The position numbers were made by a program, and so were the translations under genes. Positions 46,163 through 56,325 of a DNA stretch of 64,000 nt are shown piece after piece. Origin of the DNA: Bacteroidales bacterium (lineage in GTDB: Bacteria > Bacteroidota > Bacteroidia > Bacteroidales > VadinHA17); contig JALONT010000010.1 in assembly GCA_025454795.1 (NCBI GenBank), positions 39,844-103,843 of the forward strand, in the 5' to 3' direction. A model generated the notes under the pieces. That model made no database searches, was not told where the DNA came from, and was given only the letters and a program-made list of their open reading frames with translations. Each line of letters starts with the position of its first letter. The stretch's first letter is position 1.

Positions 46163-46725
46163 CTTATCCTCTGTCCGGGAAGAATAGTCTTGTAGTCAGC
46201 CTCAAATTTACCTTTACTGATAGCTGCAAGCTTGCTTCTGAGGAGTCGTTTCCTGAGCGGACTAACCTTGTCTGTAAACAGAATTCCGTCTAGGTGGTCA
46301 TATTCATGCTGAATGATCCTTGCCTTGTAACCGTCATAGACTTCATCATGGAATACCCAGTTCTCATCATAATATTCAATGCGGATATGAGATTCGCGGT
46401 CGACTTCCTCTCTTAAATGGGGAATACTGAGACACCCTTCTGTCATTGGCATGAATTCACCGCATTTCTCCGTAATGTGAGCATTTATAAAAGCTTTTTT
46501 AAAACCGGCAAGAGAGGGTTCATCTTCTGCAACCGGGGCACCGTCAATGACAAATATCCTGATCGATTTCCCTATCTGTGGAGCTGCCAGTCCCAAACCA
46601 TCCGATTTGTACATTGTTTCAAAAAGATCAGCAATGAGCTGCTGAAGGCCTGGGTAATCTTCATCAATATCTTCAGCTACCTTTCTCAATATAGCGTGTC
46701 CGTAAATTACAATAGGGTATGTCAT
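46153..46725 (-). CDS. def: peptide deformylase
   Basis: 190 residues with the three metal-site motifs: GLGLAAPQIG (43-52), EGCLSIP (Cys about residue 97) and the HExxH-type QHEYDHLDG (about 138-146). It removes formyl groups from nascent proteins. The gene directly follows ruvX, and its last bases are shared with a dispersed repeat. Confidence 0.95.
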   Translation of the reverse strand: MTYPIVIYGHAILRKVAEDIDEDYPGLQQLIADLFETMYKSDGLGLAAPQIGKSIRIFVIDGAPVAEDEPSLAGFKKAFINAHITEKCGEFMPMTEGCLSIPHLREEVDRESHIRIEYYDENWVFHDEVYDGYKARIIQHEYDHLDGILFTDKVSPLRKRLLRSKLAAISKGKFEADYKTILPGQRIRSA

Positions 46726-47160
46726 TTAAGTTTTGGTTTTCTTATTAGCTGATCTGCCGTCGAGATATGATTGAAGAATTATGGATGCACTTACCTTATC
46801 AACTATCATTTTATTCCGTCTCCCTTTCTTTTTCAAACCTCCGTCAATCATTGATCTCAAAGCAATCTGCGAAGTAAATCGTTCATCAATAAGATGTACC
46901 GGTATTCCCGGATATTTCTTATTAAGTCTGCTGATAAACGGATCAATATATTTAACAGATTCGCTGGGTCTATTGTTCATTTGAACAGGATACCCCACAA
47001 CAAACGATTCAATCACCTCCGACTTCAGATATTCATTAATAAAACTATCAAATTCCTGGGTATTTACGGTGTTCAGAGGAGAAGCAAATATTTGCAGGGG
47101 ATCTGTAACTGCCAGACCGACACGCTTTTTGCCGTAATCAATTCCTATTATCCGTCCCAT
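46726..47160 (-). CDS. ruvX: putative Holliday junction resolvase / rRNA-processing nuclease (YqgF family)
   Basis: 144 residues from the ATG at 47158-47160. An RNase H-like fold starts with GIDYGKKRVGLAV; VVGYPVQMNNRPSE and LIDERFTSQIA follow, with the conserved acidic residues. The frame is open to 47307, but that extension is the translated 8-bp repeat array (repeated SYRRTV) and is not native. The stop abuts the def start. Confidence 0.88.
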   Translation of the reverse strand: MGRIIGIDYGKKRVGLAVTDPLQIFASPLNTVNTQEFDSFINEYLKSEVIESFVVGYPVQMNNRPSESVKYIDPFISRLNKKYPGIPVHLIDERFTSQIALRSMIDGGLKKKGRRNKMIVDKVSASIILQSYLDGRSANKKTKT

Positions 47161-47210
47161 GTTTATCAATCTGCAAAAGTACAAATAATATTGAGATGGT
47201 ATAATAGTCG

Positions 47211-47282
47211 AACGGTACAACGGTACAACGGTACGACGGTATGACGGTGCGACGGTACGACGGTACGACGGTACGACGGTAA
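47211..47282. repeat. 8-bp tandem repeat (GACGGTAC)n upstream of ruvX
   Basis: Nine nearly perfect copies of (G/A)ACGGTAC lie between PFOR and ruvX. Differences are single substitutions, which suggests recent expansion. The array is 51 bp upstream of the ruvX start on the minus strand. Confidence 0.85.
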
Positions 47283-47302
47283 AAGACCGCAAGACAAAAA
47301 AA

Positions 47303-47330
47303 GCCATCCCGAAGGGTGGCTTTTTAAGAC
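47303..47330. terminator. hairpin upstream of ruvX-def and downstream of PFOR
   Basis: AAAAAAAGCCATCC-CGAAG-GGTGGCTTTTT is a short GC stem (AGCCAC-like arms) flanked by A and T runs on both sides, so it can act in either direction. It follows the PFOR stop at 47341 on the minus strand and fits a terminator for that gene. Confidence 0.75.
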
Positions 47331-47340
47331 TTAAAAGACT

Positions 47341-50300
47341 TTATTTTTCAGTTTTTGCATTTGCATACTCCATTGCAGCAAGGCGCTGGTAGGATTTGTA
47401 TCTCCATTTTGCATTCTCCTCAGCAACCTTAAATAATATTTCAGATTCCTCAGGGAATGACTGGGCAAGAGAAGTATAACGAACCTCTGATTTAAGGAAT
47501 TCCTGAAATTTGATCCAATCCGGCTCTTTTGAATCCAGGGTGAACGGATTCTTCCCTTCTTTTTCAAGAAGAGGATTATGCCTGTAGAGATGCCAGTAAC
47601 CCGACTCAACAGCAAATTTTTCCTGTGCCTGTGTCTTGCCCATACCATCTCTCAGTCCATGGTTGATACATGGTGCATAAGCAATGATCAGAGAAGGCCC
47701 AGGGTATGCTTCAGCTTCTTTTATTGCTTTGAGATACTGTGCATTGCTGGCTCCCATAGCTACCTGGGCAACATAAACATAACCGTAGCTCATTGCCATC
47801 TGCCCTAGATCTTTCTTACGTATCTTTTTGCCTGATGCTGCAAATTTTGCCACAGCGCCTGCAGGCGTTGATTTTGATGCCTGTCCTCCGGTGTTTGAAT
47901 ATACTTCGGTATCGAGAACAAGCACATTTACATCCTCACCGGTAGCAAGAACATGGTCGAGGCCACCATAACCGATATCGTATGCCCATCCGTCGCCACC
48001 AAATATCCAGTGTGATTTCTTGACAAGATATTGTTTAAGGCTAAGGATCTCCTTCGCCACTTCTGATTTATCTTTTTCACATGCAGCAACTACTTTTGCT
48101 GAGGCTGTTCTCGAGGATTCTGCATTATCCTTTCCTGCAAGCCACTCATCAAATGCAGTTTTAGTCTCAGGTGCCACTGTAGAAGCATCCTTCATTCTGA
48201 GAGCAATCCTCGATCTGAGTTTGTTGGCACCCAGAGATAATCCAAGTCCATATTCGGCGTTGTCCTCAAAGAGTGAGTTAGCCCATGCCGGACCATGTCC
48301 GTTTTTATTATGTGTATATGGAGTGGAAGGAGCAGAGCCACCATAAATCGATGAACAACCTGTTGCATTCGAAACGATCATCCTGTCACCAAAAAGCTGG
48401 GTAATTGCCTTGATATATGGTGTTTCGCCGCATCCTGCACATGCACCTGAAAATTCAAACAATGGTTGTGAGAACTGGCTGTTCTTGACGTTGACAAACT
48501 TGTCAACAACTGCATCTTTATAACCTGCCTTCTCATGCATGTATGTCCAGCGCGGTCCTTCAGCTAACTGTGTTTCAAGAGGTTTCATGATCAATGCTTT
48601 ATTCTTCGAAGGACAAACATCGGCGCAGTTGCTGCAGCCTGTGCAGTCATAAATGCTTACCTGGATCCTGAACCTGTACTGTTTGAGAACACCCGGGATG
48701 CCCTGTATAGTTTTTGTGCCCTCAGGAGCATTCTTTGCTTCCTCCTCGGTCATGAGGAATGGCCGTATAGCTGCATGAGGACAAACATATGAACACTGGT
48801 TGCACTGAATACATTCGTCAGGTTGCCATTCGGGTACATTAACTGCAATGCCTCGTTTTTCGTAAGCCGATGTACCTGAAGGGAATGTACCGTCTTCTCT
48901 TCCTGTAAAAGCACTCACTGGCAGATCATCACCCTTCATTGCATTTATCGGTTCCATAACCTCGCGGATGAAATCAGGAATATTGCGGGTATCTTTTTCC
49001 TTTTCAATCTTAATATTTGCCCATTCCGCAGGTATCTCAACTTTGTGTACATCAGTCCCTTTATCTACAGCTGCATAGTTCATTTTCACAACATCTTCTC
49101 CTTTCCTGCCGTAACTCTTATAGATAGCTTTCTTCATTTCAGACTCAGCTTTTTCATAAGGTATCACATTGGCAACTTTAAAGAAAGCAGCCTGCATTAT
49201 GGTGTTGGTCCGGGTTCCAAGACCCAGCTCTTCAGCTATTGCAGTTGCATTGATTATGAAGAAATTAATATGATTCCCGGCAAGATATTTCTTCATATGG
49301 TCCGGAAGATGTTTTTTAGTTTCTTCGTTATCCCAGATGGAGTTAAGCAGGAATGTCCCGTTTTTCTTCAGTCCTTTCAGCATATCATATTTGTCAAGAT
49401 ATGACGGTACATGACATGCCACAAAATCCGGGGTATTGACTAGGTACGGTGAACGGATCGGTTTATCGCCAAAACGTAAATGTGATGTTGTAATACCACC
49501 CGATTTTTTCGAATCGTATGCAAAATATGCCTGGCAATACTTATCAGTTGAATCACCAATGATCTTAATGGAGTTTTTATTTGCTCCTACTGTTCCATCT
49601 GAACCAAGGCCATAAAATTTAGCTGAATAAGTTCCGGGAAGGGCAACATGTATTTCAGGAAGTAATGGTAAAGAGGTAAAAGTAACATCGTCAACAATAC
49701 CTACAGTGAACATGTTTTTTGGTTCTTTAAGTTTCATATTTTCAAAAACTGAAAGTACGTGTCTCGGTGTTGTATCCTTTGAACTCAGTCCATAGCGGCC
49801 ACCTAAGATCAACGGCTTCTCTGTCCTGTCATAGAACATCTCCTTAATATCCAGAAATAGTGGTTCACCCAGAGCTCCCGGTTCTTTTGTTCTGTCAAGA
49901 ACAGTTATCTTATTAACTGACTTCGGGAACACATTAAAGAAATATTTTGAAGAGAAGGGACGATAAAGATGTACAGTTATCACCCCTACCTTTTCGCCCC
50001 TGGCGCTCAGAAAATCAATTACTTCTTTTGTTGTCTCCGTTATTGAACCCATAGCTACAATGATACGTTCTGCATCAGGAGCTCCGTAATAGTTAAAAGG
50101 CTTGTATTCTCTGCCTGTCAGTTTGGAAATTTCTCCCATATATGCGTTAACTATATCAGGAATTGGTTCGTAGAATTTATTGATAGCTTCTTTTGCCTGG
50201 AAGAAGATATCCGGGTTCTGAGCAGTTCCCCTGGTTACGGGATGTTCAGGATTTAGTGCATTATTACGGAATCTGTTAAGTGCATCCCAGTCAATCAATT

Positions 50301-50880
50301 TTTTCAGGTCTTCCATTTCCAGTGACTCTATTTTTTGAATCTCGGCTGAAGAGCGGAAACCATCAAAAAAGTGCATAAAAGGGATTCTTGATTTAATGGC
50401 AGTCAGGTGGGCAACACCTGCAAGGTCCATTATTTCCTGAACACTACTGCTGGCCAGCATTGCAAATCCAGTCTGGCGGGTTGCATAAATATCGCTGTGA
50501 TCTCCGAATATTGACAAAGAATGAGCAGCTACTGTACGGGCACTGACATGAAAAACTGCAGGAAGCAGTTCACCGGCAATCTTATACATATTAGGAATCA
50601 TGAGAAGTAATCCCTGTGAGCAGGTATAAGTTGTGCTTAAAGCACCTGCCTGCAATGCTCCGTGAAGAGCTCCGGCAGCACCGGCTTCTGACTGCATCTC
50701 AACAACCTTAACCTCTTCTCCGAAAATGTTTTTTAATCCGCCAGCTGACCATTCGTCAATGAATTCAGCCATTGTAGACGAAGGTGTGATAGGATATATG
50801 GCAGCGACCTCGCTGAACATATATGCAATATGCGATGCGGCCTGGTTACCGTCGCATGTTATGAATTTTTTTGTTCCCAT
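47341..50880 (-). CDS. nifJ: pyruvate:ferredoxin (flavodoxin) oxidoreductase
   Basis: A 1179-residue single-chain PFOR. In order: the pyrimidine-binding domain (DGNQAASHIAYMFSEVAAIYPITPSS), the transketolase C-like domain, the EKR region, two 4Fe-4S clusters (CIQCNQCSYVCPHA and CTGCSNCADVCPSKNKA), and the ThDP domain with GCAGCGETPYIK, GGDGWAYDIGYGGLDHVL and SNTGGQASKST. It cleaves pyruvate to acetyl-CoA, CO2 and reduced ferredoxin or flavodoxin, and marks an anaerobic metabolism. It is a single-gene unit between rho and ruvX. Confidence 0.96.
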   Translation of the reverse strand: MGTKKFITCDGNQAASHIAYMFSEVAAIYPITPSSTMAEFIDEWSAGGLKNIFGEEVKVVEMQSEAGAAGALHGALQAGALSTTYTCSQGLLLMIPNMYKIAGELLPAVFHVSARTVAAHSLSIFGDHSDIYATRQTGFAMLASSSVQEIMDLAGVAHLTAIKSRIPFMHFFDGFRSSAEIQKIESLEMEDLKKLIDWDALNRFRNNALNPEHPVTRGTAQNPDIFFQAKEAINKFYEPIPDIVNAYMGEISKLTGREYKPFNYYGAPDAERIIVAMGSITETTKEVIDFLSARGEKVGVITVHLYRPFSSKYFFNVFPKSVNKITVLDRTKEPGALGEPLFLDIKEMFYDRTEKPLILGGRYGLSSKDTTPRHVLSVFENMKLKEPKNMFTVGIVDDVTFTSLPLLPEIHVALPGTYSAKFYGLGSDGTVGANKNSIKIIGDSTDKYCQAYFAYDSKKSGGITTSHLRFGDKPIRSPYLVNTPDFVACHVPSYLDKYDMLKGLKKNGTFLLNSIWDNEETKKHLPDHMKKYLAGNHINFFIINATAIAEELGLGTRTNTIMQAAFFKVANVIPYEKAESEMKKAIYKSYGRKGEDVVKMNYAAVDKGTDVHKVEIPAEWANIKIEKEKDTRNIPDFIREVMEPINAMKGDDLPVSAFTGREDGTFPSGTSAYEKRGIAVNVPEWQPDECIQCNQCSYVCPHAAIRPFLMTEEEAKNAPEGTKTIQGIPGVLKQYRFRIQVSIYDCTGCSNCADVCPSKNKALIMKPLETQLAEGPRWTYMHEKAGYKDAVVDKFVNVKNSQFSQPLFEFSGACAGCGETPYIKAITQLFGDRMIVSNATGCSSIYGGSAPSTPYTHNKNGHGPAWANSLFEDNAEYGLGLSLGANKLRSRIALRMKDASTVAPETKTAFDEWLAGKDNAESSRTASAKVVAACEKDKSEVAKEILSLKQYLVKKSHWIFGGDGWAYDIGYGGLDHVLATGEDVNVLVLDTEVYSNTGGQASKSTPAGAVAKFAASGKKIRKKDLGQMAMSYGYVYVAQVAMGASNAQYLKAIKEAEAYPGPSLIIAYAPCINHGLRDGMGKTQAQEKFAVESGYWHLYRHNPLLEKEGKNPFTLDSKEPDWIKFQEFLKSEVRYTSLAQSFPEESEILFKVAEENAKWRYKSYQRLAAMEYANAKTEK

Positions 50881-50948
50881 TGTATGAAAATATAATTGAT
50901 TAATGTTAATTAATTAACAGAGCGCAAATTTACAAAAAAACAGACAGA

Positions 50949-52781
50949 TTATGATCCGTTCATAGAGACCAGAAACTCTTCATTCGACTTGGCCTGTAAA
51001 AGTCTGTCGCGAAGAAATTCCATCGCTTCAACAGCGTTCATATCAGTAAGGAAATTACGGAGAACCCATATCTTCTGCAGGATATTTTTATTAAGAAGAA
51101 GATCTTCACGACGCGTGCTCGATGCCGGAATATCGATTGACGGGAATATCCTTCTGTTCGAAAGCTTGCGGTCTAGCTGAAGCTCCATGTTACCAGTGCC
51201 CTTGAATTCCTCAAAGATTACATCATCCATCTTCGATCCGGTGTCAGTGAGTGCTGTTGCCAGAATTGTCAGTGACCCTCCGTTTTCAATATTACGTGCA
51301 GCACCAAAAAATCTCTTAGGTTTATGAAGAGCGTTAGAGTCAACACCTCCTGACAGAACTTTACCTGATGCGGGAGCGGTTGTGTTGAAAGCTCTCGCCA
51401 GCCTGGTTATGGAATCAAGCAGAATAACAACGTCGTGCCCGCATTCAACAAGTCTTTTTGCTTTTTCAAGAACGATATTTGCAACACGGCAATGTCTTTC
51501 AGCCGGTTCATCAAAAGTTGAAGCAATGACTTCAGCTTTAACGTTGCGTGCCATGTCAGTTACTTCTTCAGGCCGTTCATCAATGAGCAGGATCATAAGG
51601 TAAGCTTCAGGATGATATTTTGCAATGGCATTCGCAATCTCCTGGAGCAGAATTGTTTTACCTGTCTTTGGCTGTGCCACAATAAGACCTCGCTGTCCTT
51701 TACCTATTGGGGTGAACATGTCGATAACCCTTACAGACAATGTTCCTTCTCCCGGCTGACATAAGGTGAATTTTTCATTTGGGAAAAGCGGTGTCAGAAA
51801 ATCGAAAGGAACCCTGTCTCGGATAAAATCCGGACTTCTTCCATTGATCTCATCTACCTTGATGAGGGGGAAATATTTCTCCCCCTCTTTGGGAGGACGG
51901 ATAGTGCCCTTGATAGTGTCCCCCGTTTTAAGACCAAAAAGTTTGATTTGTGATTGTGAAACATAAATATCGTCCGGTGAATTAAGATAGTTGTAATCGG
52001 CTGATCTGAGAAATCCATAGCCATCAGGCATAATTTCCAGAACTCCGGTATTATATATTATTCCTTCGAACTCATAAGGTCTTTCCCTTTTTTCTTCCCT
52101 TACCGGAACAACTTCCGGAATGATCTCTTTTACAGATGGTTCAAGTATAATATCTCCTGGATCGAAGTTCTCTAACTGTTTAATTTCCTCTGAAGGGATA
52201 TCATCGCCATTGTTTAAATTAACAGGGATATCCTGCAGTGGTTCAGGAATAGATTCAGGAACAATCTTTTCAGGAATCTCTTCCTGTTGTTCTTCAAACC
52301 GTGCAGGTATTTCATTACTCTCTTCAGGTTTCTGGTCCAGACTCCATACCGGAGCTTTTATCTCTTCAATAACAGGTTCTGCCGGTTTTAAGAAATCAGG
52401 ATCAGGTTCAGTTTTTTCCTGAGTCCTGACAGGTTCACGCCTATCCTCAGCCGGATGATAATCCTTCGTAAGGTCATCAGGTGAAACTGTTATAACTGAT
52501 TCCACAGGACGATTCTGTATTGGTTTTAGGGTTCTGGGTCTTTTAATACGTCGCTGCCCCATATCGCGATCCTGTGAAAACCTTTCACCGGGCAGCCGGA
52601 CCATATTGTTTTCTTTTCTTTCTGCTTTATTTGTTTCTGTGGCTTCAATTGCCTGCTGATCCAGAATCTTATAAACAAGATCCTGTTTTTTTAGAGATTC
52701 AGCTCTTTTTATTTTAAGTTCTTTTGCTATCTCCCTTAATTCAGGCAGAAGTTTTTTACTTAACTCAAGAATGTCGTACAT
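50949..52781 (-). CDS. rho: transcription termination factor Rho with long acidic insertion
   Basis: 610 residues. Rho_N (about 1-45) is followed by about 185 residues of acidic, proline-rich, low-complexity sequence ([18 protein letters not shown] and similar). Then come the cold-shock RNA-binding domain ([15 protein letters not shown], about 250-320) and the RecA-like motor ([33 protein letters not shown]). Such insertions are usual in Bacteroidota Rho and are thought to alter RNA binding or condensation. The gene is divergent from rpoD. Confidence 0.95.
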   Translation of the reverse strand: MYDILELSKKLLPELREIAKELKIKRAESLKKQDLVYKILDQQAIEATETNKAERKENNMVRLPGERFSQDRDMGQRRIKRPRTLKPIQNRPVESVITVSPDDLTKDYHPAEDRREPVRTQEKTEPDPDFLKPAEPVIEEIKAPVWSLDQKPEESNEIPARFEEQQEEIPEKIVPESIPEPLQDIPVNLNNGDDIPSEEIKQLENFDPGDIILEPSVKEIIPEVVPVREEKRERPYEFEGIIYNTGVLEIMPDGYGFLRSADYNYLNSPDDIYVSQSQIKLFGLKTGDTIKGTIRPPKEGEKYFPLIKVDEINGRSPDFIRDRVPFDFLTPLFPNEKFTLCQPGEGTLSVRVIDMFTPIGKGQRGLIVAQPKTGKTILLQEIANAIAKYHPEAYLMILLIDERPEEVTDMARNVKAEVIASTFDEPAERHCRVANIVLEKAKRLVECGHDVVILLDSITRLARAFNTTAPASGKVLSGGVDSNALHKPKRFFGAARNIENGGSLTILATALTDTGSKMDDVIFEEFKGTGNMELQLDRKLSNRRIFPSIDIPASSTRREDLLLNKNILQKIWVLRNFLTDMNAVEAMEFLRDRLLQAKSNEEFLVSMNGS

Positions 52782-53136
52782 ACTTTAATGATAAAATGGA
52801 ATTTAAGAGACCTTTAAGATTTTATTTTGGAAGCGGGGATCAGGAATTGATGATGAGCCCCTGGGATAATGCCACACTTATTTCATACATCCTGAAAATC
52901 GGTGCAATGATAAATAAAAATGATTAATAATTGCCTGTTAAATGTTATAAAAATGCTACAGTATTTTATCAAATTGATTAATAATTTGATATTCAGCGTG
53001 TAGAATAATCATGCAATATACTAAAAAATAATATATTGTACAAAATAAATCACATAAACCGTAGCAGGAGAGTATTTTTTTATTAAAATTGTACCACATA
53101 GCCGGATTTTCTTTGAAAACTAATTCAGGCCTGTAA
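52782..53136. other. 355-bp divergent region between rho and rpoD, no gene seen
   Basis: AT-rich spacer. A short plus frame (52724-52927) overlaps the rho start and shows no family features. I see no exact Bacteroidota promoter match and no hairpin terminator, though both rho and rpoD must start from here. Confidence 0.5.
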
Positions 53137-54000
53137 ATGCGTCAGTTAAAGATTACTAAACAGGTAACTAACCGTGACACACCATCTCTTGACAAATATC
53201 TTCAGGAGATAGGGCGGGTTGATCTTATTTCACCGGAAGATGAAGTCATTCTTGCACGGAAAATAAAATGCGGCGATCCTGATGCCCTCAGAAAACTTGT
53301 AAAAGCCAACCTCCGCTTCGTGGTATCTGTTGCCAAACAGTACCAGAATCAGGGTATGAGTCTTCCGGATCTTATAAATGAAGGCAATCTCGGACTAATG
53401 AAAGCTGCACAGCGCTTTGATGAAACACGTGGATTTAAATTCATCTCTTATGCTGTGTGGTGGATACGCCAGGCAATTCTTCAGTCTTTGGCAGAACAGG
53501 CAAGGATCGTAAGACTTCCGGTAAATAAAATCGGATCAATTAACCGTATCAACAGGGCCTTCGCAAGGCTCGAGCAGGAATATGAACGTGAACCTTCATC
53601 ACAGGAGATCGCCGATATGCTCGAGATGATTCAGGAGGATGTCAAGGATGCTCTTAAAACAAACGGACGTACAGTAAGTATGGATGCTCCAATAAGTTCT
53701 GAGGAGGATAATACAATGTACGATGTTATTCAGAGCAGCGATGCCCCGAGTCCCGACAAAAATCTTATTAACGAATCACTTGCCTACGAGATTGAAAGAG
53801 CTCTGAGCACCCTGTCACCCCGGGAATCCAAAGTGCTGAAACTATATTTCGGACTGGGAATGAAGCACCCCTTTACTCTTGAGGAAATAGGAGAGGAGCT
53901 TAACCTGACACGTGAAAGAGTAAGACAGATAAAGGAAAAAGCAATTAAAAGGATTCAGTTTACCACAAGATGCAGAATACTCAAAACCTACCTGGGTTAA
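53137..54000 (+). CDS. rpoD: primary RNA polymerase sigma factor
   Basis: 287 residues, the short form of the vegetative sigma factor in Bacteroidota, without region 1.1. Region 1.2 is [20 protein letters not shown]; region 2 is [37 protein letters not shown] with [15 protein letters not shown]; region 3 follows; region 4 has [27 protein letters not shown]. It would recognise the TTTG / TAnnTTTG promoters found in this window. Confidence 0.93.
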   Translation: MRQLKITKQVTNRDTPSLDKYLQEIGRVDLISPEDEVILARKIKCGDPDALRKLVKANLRFVVSVAKQYQNQGMSLPDLINEGNLGLMKAAQRFDETRGFKFISYAVWWIRQAILQSLAEQARIVRLPVNKIGSINRINRAFARLEQEYEREPSSQEIADMLEMIQEDVKDALKTNGRTVSMDAPISSEEDNTMYDVIQSSDAPSPDKNLINESLAYEIERALSTLSPRESKVLKLYFGLGMKHPFTLEEIGEELNLTRERVRQIKEKAIKRIQFTTRCRILKTYLG

Positions 54001-54035
54001 CTATTTATTTCTATTGTTGTTAAAAATACTTTCAA

Positions 54036-54689
54036 ATGGATCATTTTGTTTCTACGTCTATTCTTGCTGCCGATTTCGGAAATCTGGACAATGATGTTTC
54101 AATGGTTAATGAAAGCGTCGCTGACTGGATACATTGTGATATAATGGACGGTCTTTTTGTCCCCAATATTTCCTTTGGCTTCCCGGTTATCGAACATGTG
54201 AAAAAAATTGCAAAAAAGCCACTGGATGTTCATCTTATGATCGTTGATCCTGACAGGTATCTTGCCCGTTTCCGCGATGCAGGGGCAAATATACTGACGG
54301 TACAATATGAAGCTTGCACTCACCTGCAACGAACTGTAACAGAAATTCGCAACCTCGGAATGAAAGCTGGTGTTGCACTTAATCCTCATACTCCTGTCGC
54401 TCTTTTAAAAAATACACTTCCATATATTGATATGGTGCTTATAATGACAGTAAATCCAGGCTTTGGAGGACAGTCATTTATCACGGAGAGCTATAATAAG
54501 ATTGCTGATCTGAGAAAAATGATTGATGATGGCGGACATAAGGTTATGATTGAAGTTGATGGTGGTATCGATACTACAAACGCCAGGAAACTGATTGAAA
54601 CAGGAGTGAACGTTCTTGTTGCAGGGAATTCAGTATTCAGTTCGAAAGACCCTTGTGAGACGATACGACGGTTGAAGAAATTAGAGTGA
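54036..54689 (+). CDS. rpe: ribulose-phosphate 3-epimerase
   Basis: 217-residue TIM barrel. STSILAADFGNL, WIHCDIMDGLFVPNISFG (metal Asp/His), DVHLMIVDPDRY, MTVNPGFGGQSFI and VDGGIDTTNA are the family motifs. It interconverts ribulose-5-phosphate and xylulose-5-phosphate in the pentose pathway. The gene starts 35 bp after rpoD. Confidence 0.95.
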   Translation: MDHFVSTSILAADFGNLDNDVSMVNESVADWIHCDIMDGLFVPNISFGFPVIEHVKKIAKKPLDVHLMIVDPDRYLARFRDAGANILTVQYEACTHLQRTVTEIRNLGMKAGVALNPHTPVALLKNTLPYIDMVLIMTVNPGFGGQSFITESYNKIADLRKMIDDGGHKVMIEVDGGIDTTNARKLIETGVNVLVAGNSVFSSKDPCETIRRLKKLE

Positions 54690-54703
54690 ATCATTGACAT
54701 AAA

Positions 54704-54778
54704 TCCCCTCCTCGGAGGGGCCTGGGGTGGTTTTTGATCCAGGATTAACCCACCCCTAACCCCTCCAGGGAGGGAATC
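54704..54778. repeat. GC-rich palindromic repeat between rpe and miaA
   Basis: CCCCTCCTCGGAGGGG (54706-54721) is a near-perfect palindrome. It is followed by GGGGTGG and, after a spacer, by CCCACCCCTAACCCCTCC...GGGAGGG in the opposite sense. The whole unit can fold back on itself in the convergent gap and might serve as a bidirectional terminator. Confidence 0.75.
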
Positions 54779-54781
54779 TAC

Positions 54782-55699
54782 TTAATAATCGCTTTGAGAA
54801 TTGAGGTTAGATGAAATAAAATTCATTATCTCTTCCTCCTCCTCCGCCCCAAACCACCTGATCTCTTTATCCTTCCCCCACCATGTCATTTGCCTCTTGG
54901 CAAACCTCCGTGTGTTTCTCCTGATGAGTTCTATAGCTTTTTCCCTTGATATCAAACCTTCGAAATAATCAAAAAATTCCCTGTAGCCTACGCTGTTAAG
55001 AGCATTCAGGTGTCTAAGGGGATAGAGACTTTTTGCCTCTTCCTCCAGCCCCAGGTCAATCATGTCAGAGACTCTCCGGTTAATCCTATCATATAAATCA
55101 TTTCTTGGACGGTCAATCCCAATCTTCAAGATTAAAAAATCCCGTTCCTTTTTCTGGTTATTAAGAAATGAAGAATAGGGTCGTCCTGTCGACTCACAGA
55201 TCTCCAGTGCCCGCATGATCCTATTTGGATTTTTCAGGTCGACTTTTGTATAATGATCAGGATCAAGGAGTTTTAATGCAATTCTTAATCCTTCAATACC
55301 TTCTTCCTTATATTTTGCCATAATTTTCTCACGCACCATCGGATCAACATCAGGAATATCATCGGTTCCATTGCAGACAGCATCGATATACATACCTGAA
55401 CCTCCGCAAAGTATGACAAACCTTTTTTTTTCAAAAAGGACTGGAAGTATTGAAAGAACATCCCTTTCGAACAGGCTTGAACTGTAATAATCTTTAACCG
55501 AAATGAACCTGATAAAGTGGTGTTTAATCTCTTTAAGCTGCCCATCAGATGGAACGGCAGTACCGATTTTCATCTCCCGGAAAAACTGACGGGAATCTGC
55601 CGATATGATATCACAGTCAAAATGTTTAGCCAGGTGAATGGAAATATCTGTCTTCCCGACCCCGGTCGGACCAAGAAGGACTATCAGGATATTTTTCAT
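54782..55699 (-). CDS. miaA: tRNA dimethylallyltransferase
   Basis: 305 residues. The P-loop GPTGVGKT (10-17) is followed by DIISADSRQFFREMKIGTA, LCGGSGMYIDAV, RIMRALEICESTGRPYS and the C-terminal FAKRQMTWW, all MiaA motifs. It adds an isopentenyl group to A37 of tRNAs reading UNN codons. Confidence 0.95.
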   Translation of the reverse strand: MKNILIVLLGPTGVGKTDISIHLAKHFDCDIISADSRQFFREMKIGTAVPSDGQLKEIKHHFIRFISVKDYYSSSLFERDVLSILPVLFEKKRFVILCGGSGMYIDAVCNGTDDIPDVDPMVREKIMAKYKEEGIEGLRIALKLLDPDHYTKVDLKNPNRIMRALEICESTGRPYSSFLNNQKKERDFLILKIGIDRPRNDLYDRINRRVSDMIDLGLEEEAKSLYPLRHLNALNSVGYREFFDYFEGLISREKAIELIRRNTRRFAKRQMTWWGKDKEIRWFGAEEEEEIMNFISSNLNSQSDY

Positions 55700-55720
55700 T
55701 GGGTTTTTTCAGCGAACGGG

Positions 55721-56284
55721 CTATTCTTCTTCCTCGTTTTGTGTCTCTTCATTTTCCATACTTCCCAGCGTCTCTTCATCGTCGCTATTGAGGAACAGAT
55801 CGTCAACTTCCTGTTCATCCTCATCCTCATCTTCATCTTCATCAGAAACGACTATATTGTTATAGAGTTTTCTTGATGCGCCACCAAAGACAACCTGTTT
55901 TGGGGGTAAACCCTTTGAATTTGTGCATGAAGGATATTCACGGCCATCAATCTCTTTTACCTCACCTGTATATTCTACGAACAAAGCCCTTTCATTAAAG
56001 AAGTCAAATACATATAATAGTTTCTGGTTTTTACGGAAAATGATATCCTCAAGAACTGCAACTTCCATAGTTGAAGATCCTGTTCCCATATCAAACAGGG
56101 TAAACTCTTCCTCTTTTTCCCAATTATCAGTTGCAAGGAAAAATGAAGCCATCTGGGATTTATCAAACTCAAGTTCATCCTGGATCGTGTTATGAAAATC
56201 CATTAAAGTATGCGAGTCAAGGAATTCAAATTCTCTCACAAACGACTCATCCTCATCCGATAGCACTACAAATTTGTAAACCAT
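55721..56284 (-). CDS. pRiA4b ORF-3-like (IS1096 passenger-like) protein with acidic tail
   Basis: 187 residues. The first 140 match the pRiA4b ORF-3-like fold (YKFVVLSDEDESFVREFEF; FHNTIQDELEFD; LEDIIFRKNQKLLYVFDF; GLPPKQV). The tail is a run of Asp/Glu (about residues 150-187, net strongly negative). A housekeeping form is widespread in Bacteroidota next to miaA; the function is unknown. It lies 21 bp upstream of miaA in the same direction. Confidence 0.75.
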   Translation of the reverse strand: MVYKFVVLSDEDESFVREFEFLDSHTLMDFHNTIQDELEFDKSQMASFFLATDNWEKEEEFTLFDMGTGSSTMEVAVLEDIIFRKNQKLLYVFDFFNERALFVEYTGEVKEIDGREYPSCTNSKGLPPKQVVFGGASRKLYNNIVVSDEDEDEDEDEQEVDDLFLNSDDEETLGSMENEETQNEEEE

Positions 56285-56325
56285 AACTTTTTTGATTCGA
56301 CAGGTGCAATATAATATTTTTTATT

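Noticed and set aside
47161..47307. 49-residue N-terminal extension of RuvX
   Set aside because: It is translated 8-bp tandem repeat; family homology starts at the ATG at 47160.
52724..52927. 67-codon plus frame upstream of rpoD
   Set aside because: It overlaps the rho start, is short and has no recognisable features.
55517..55876. Plus frames rich in Ser or Phe opposite miaA and the acidic-tail gene
   Set aside because: They are antisense shadows of the MiaA P-loop region and the Asp/Glu tail.
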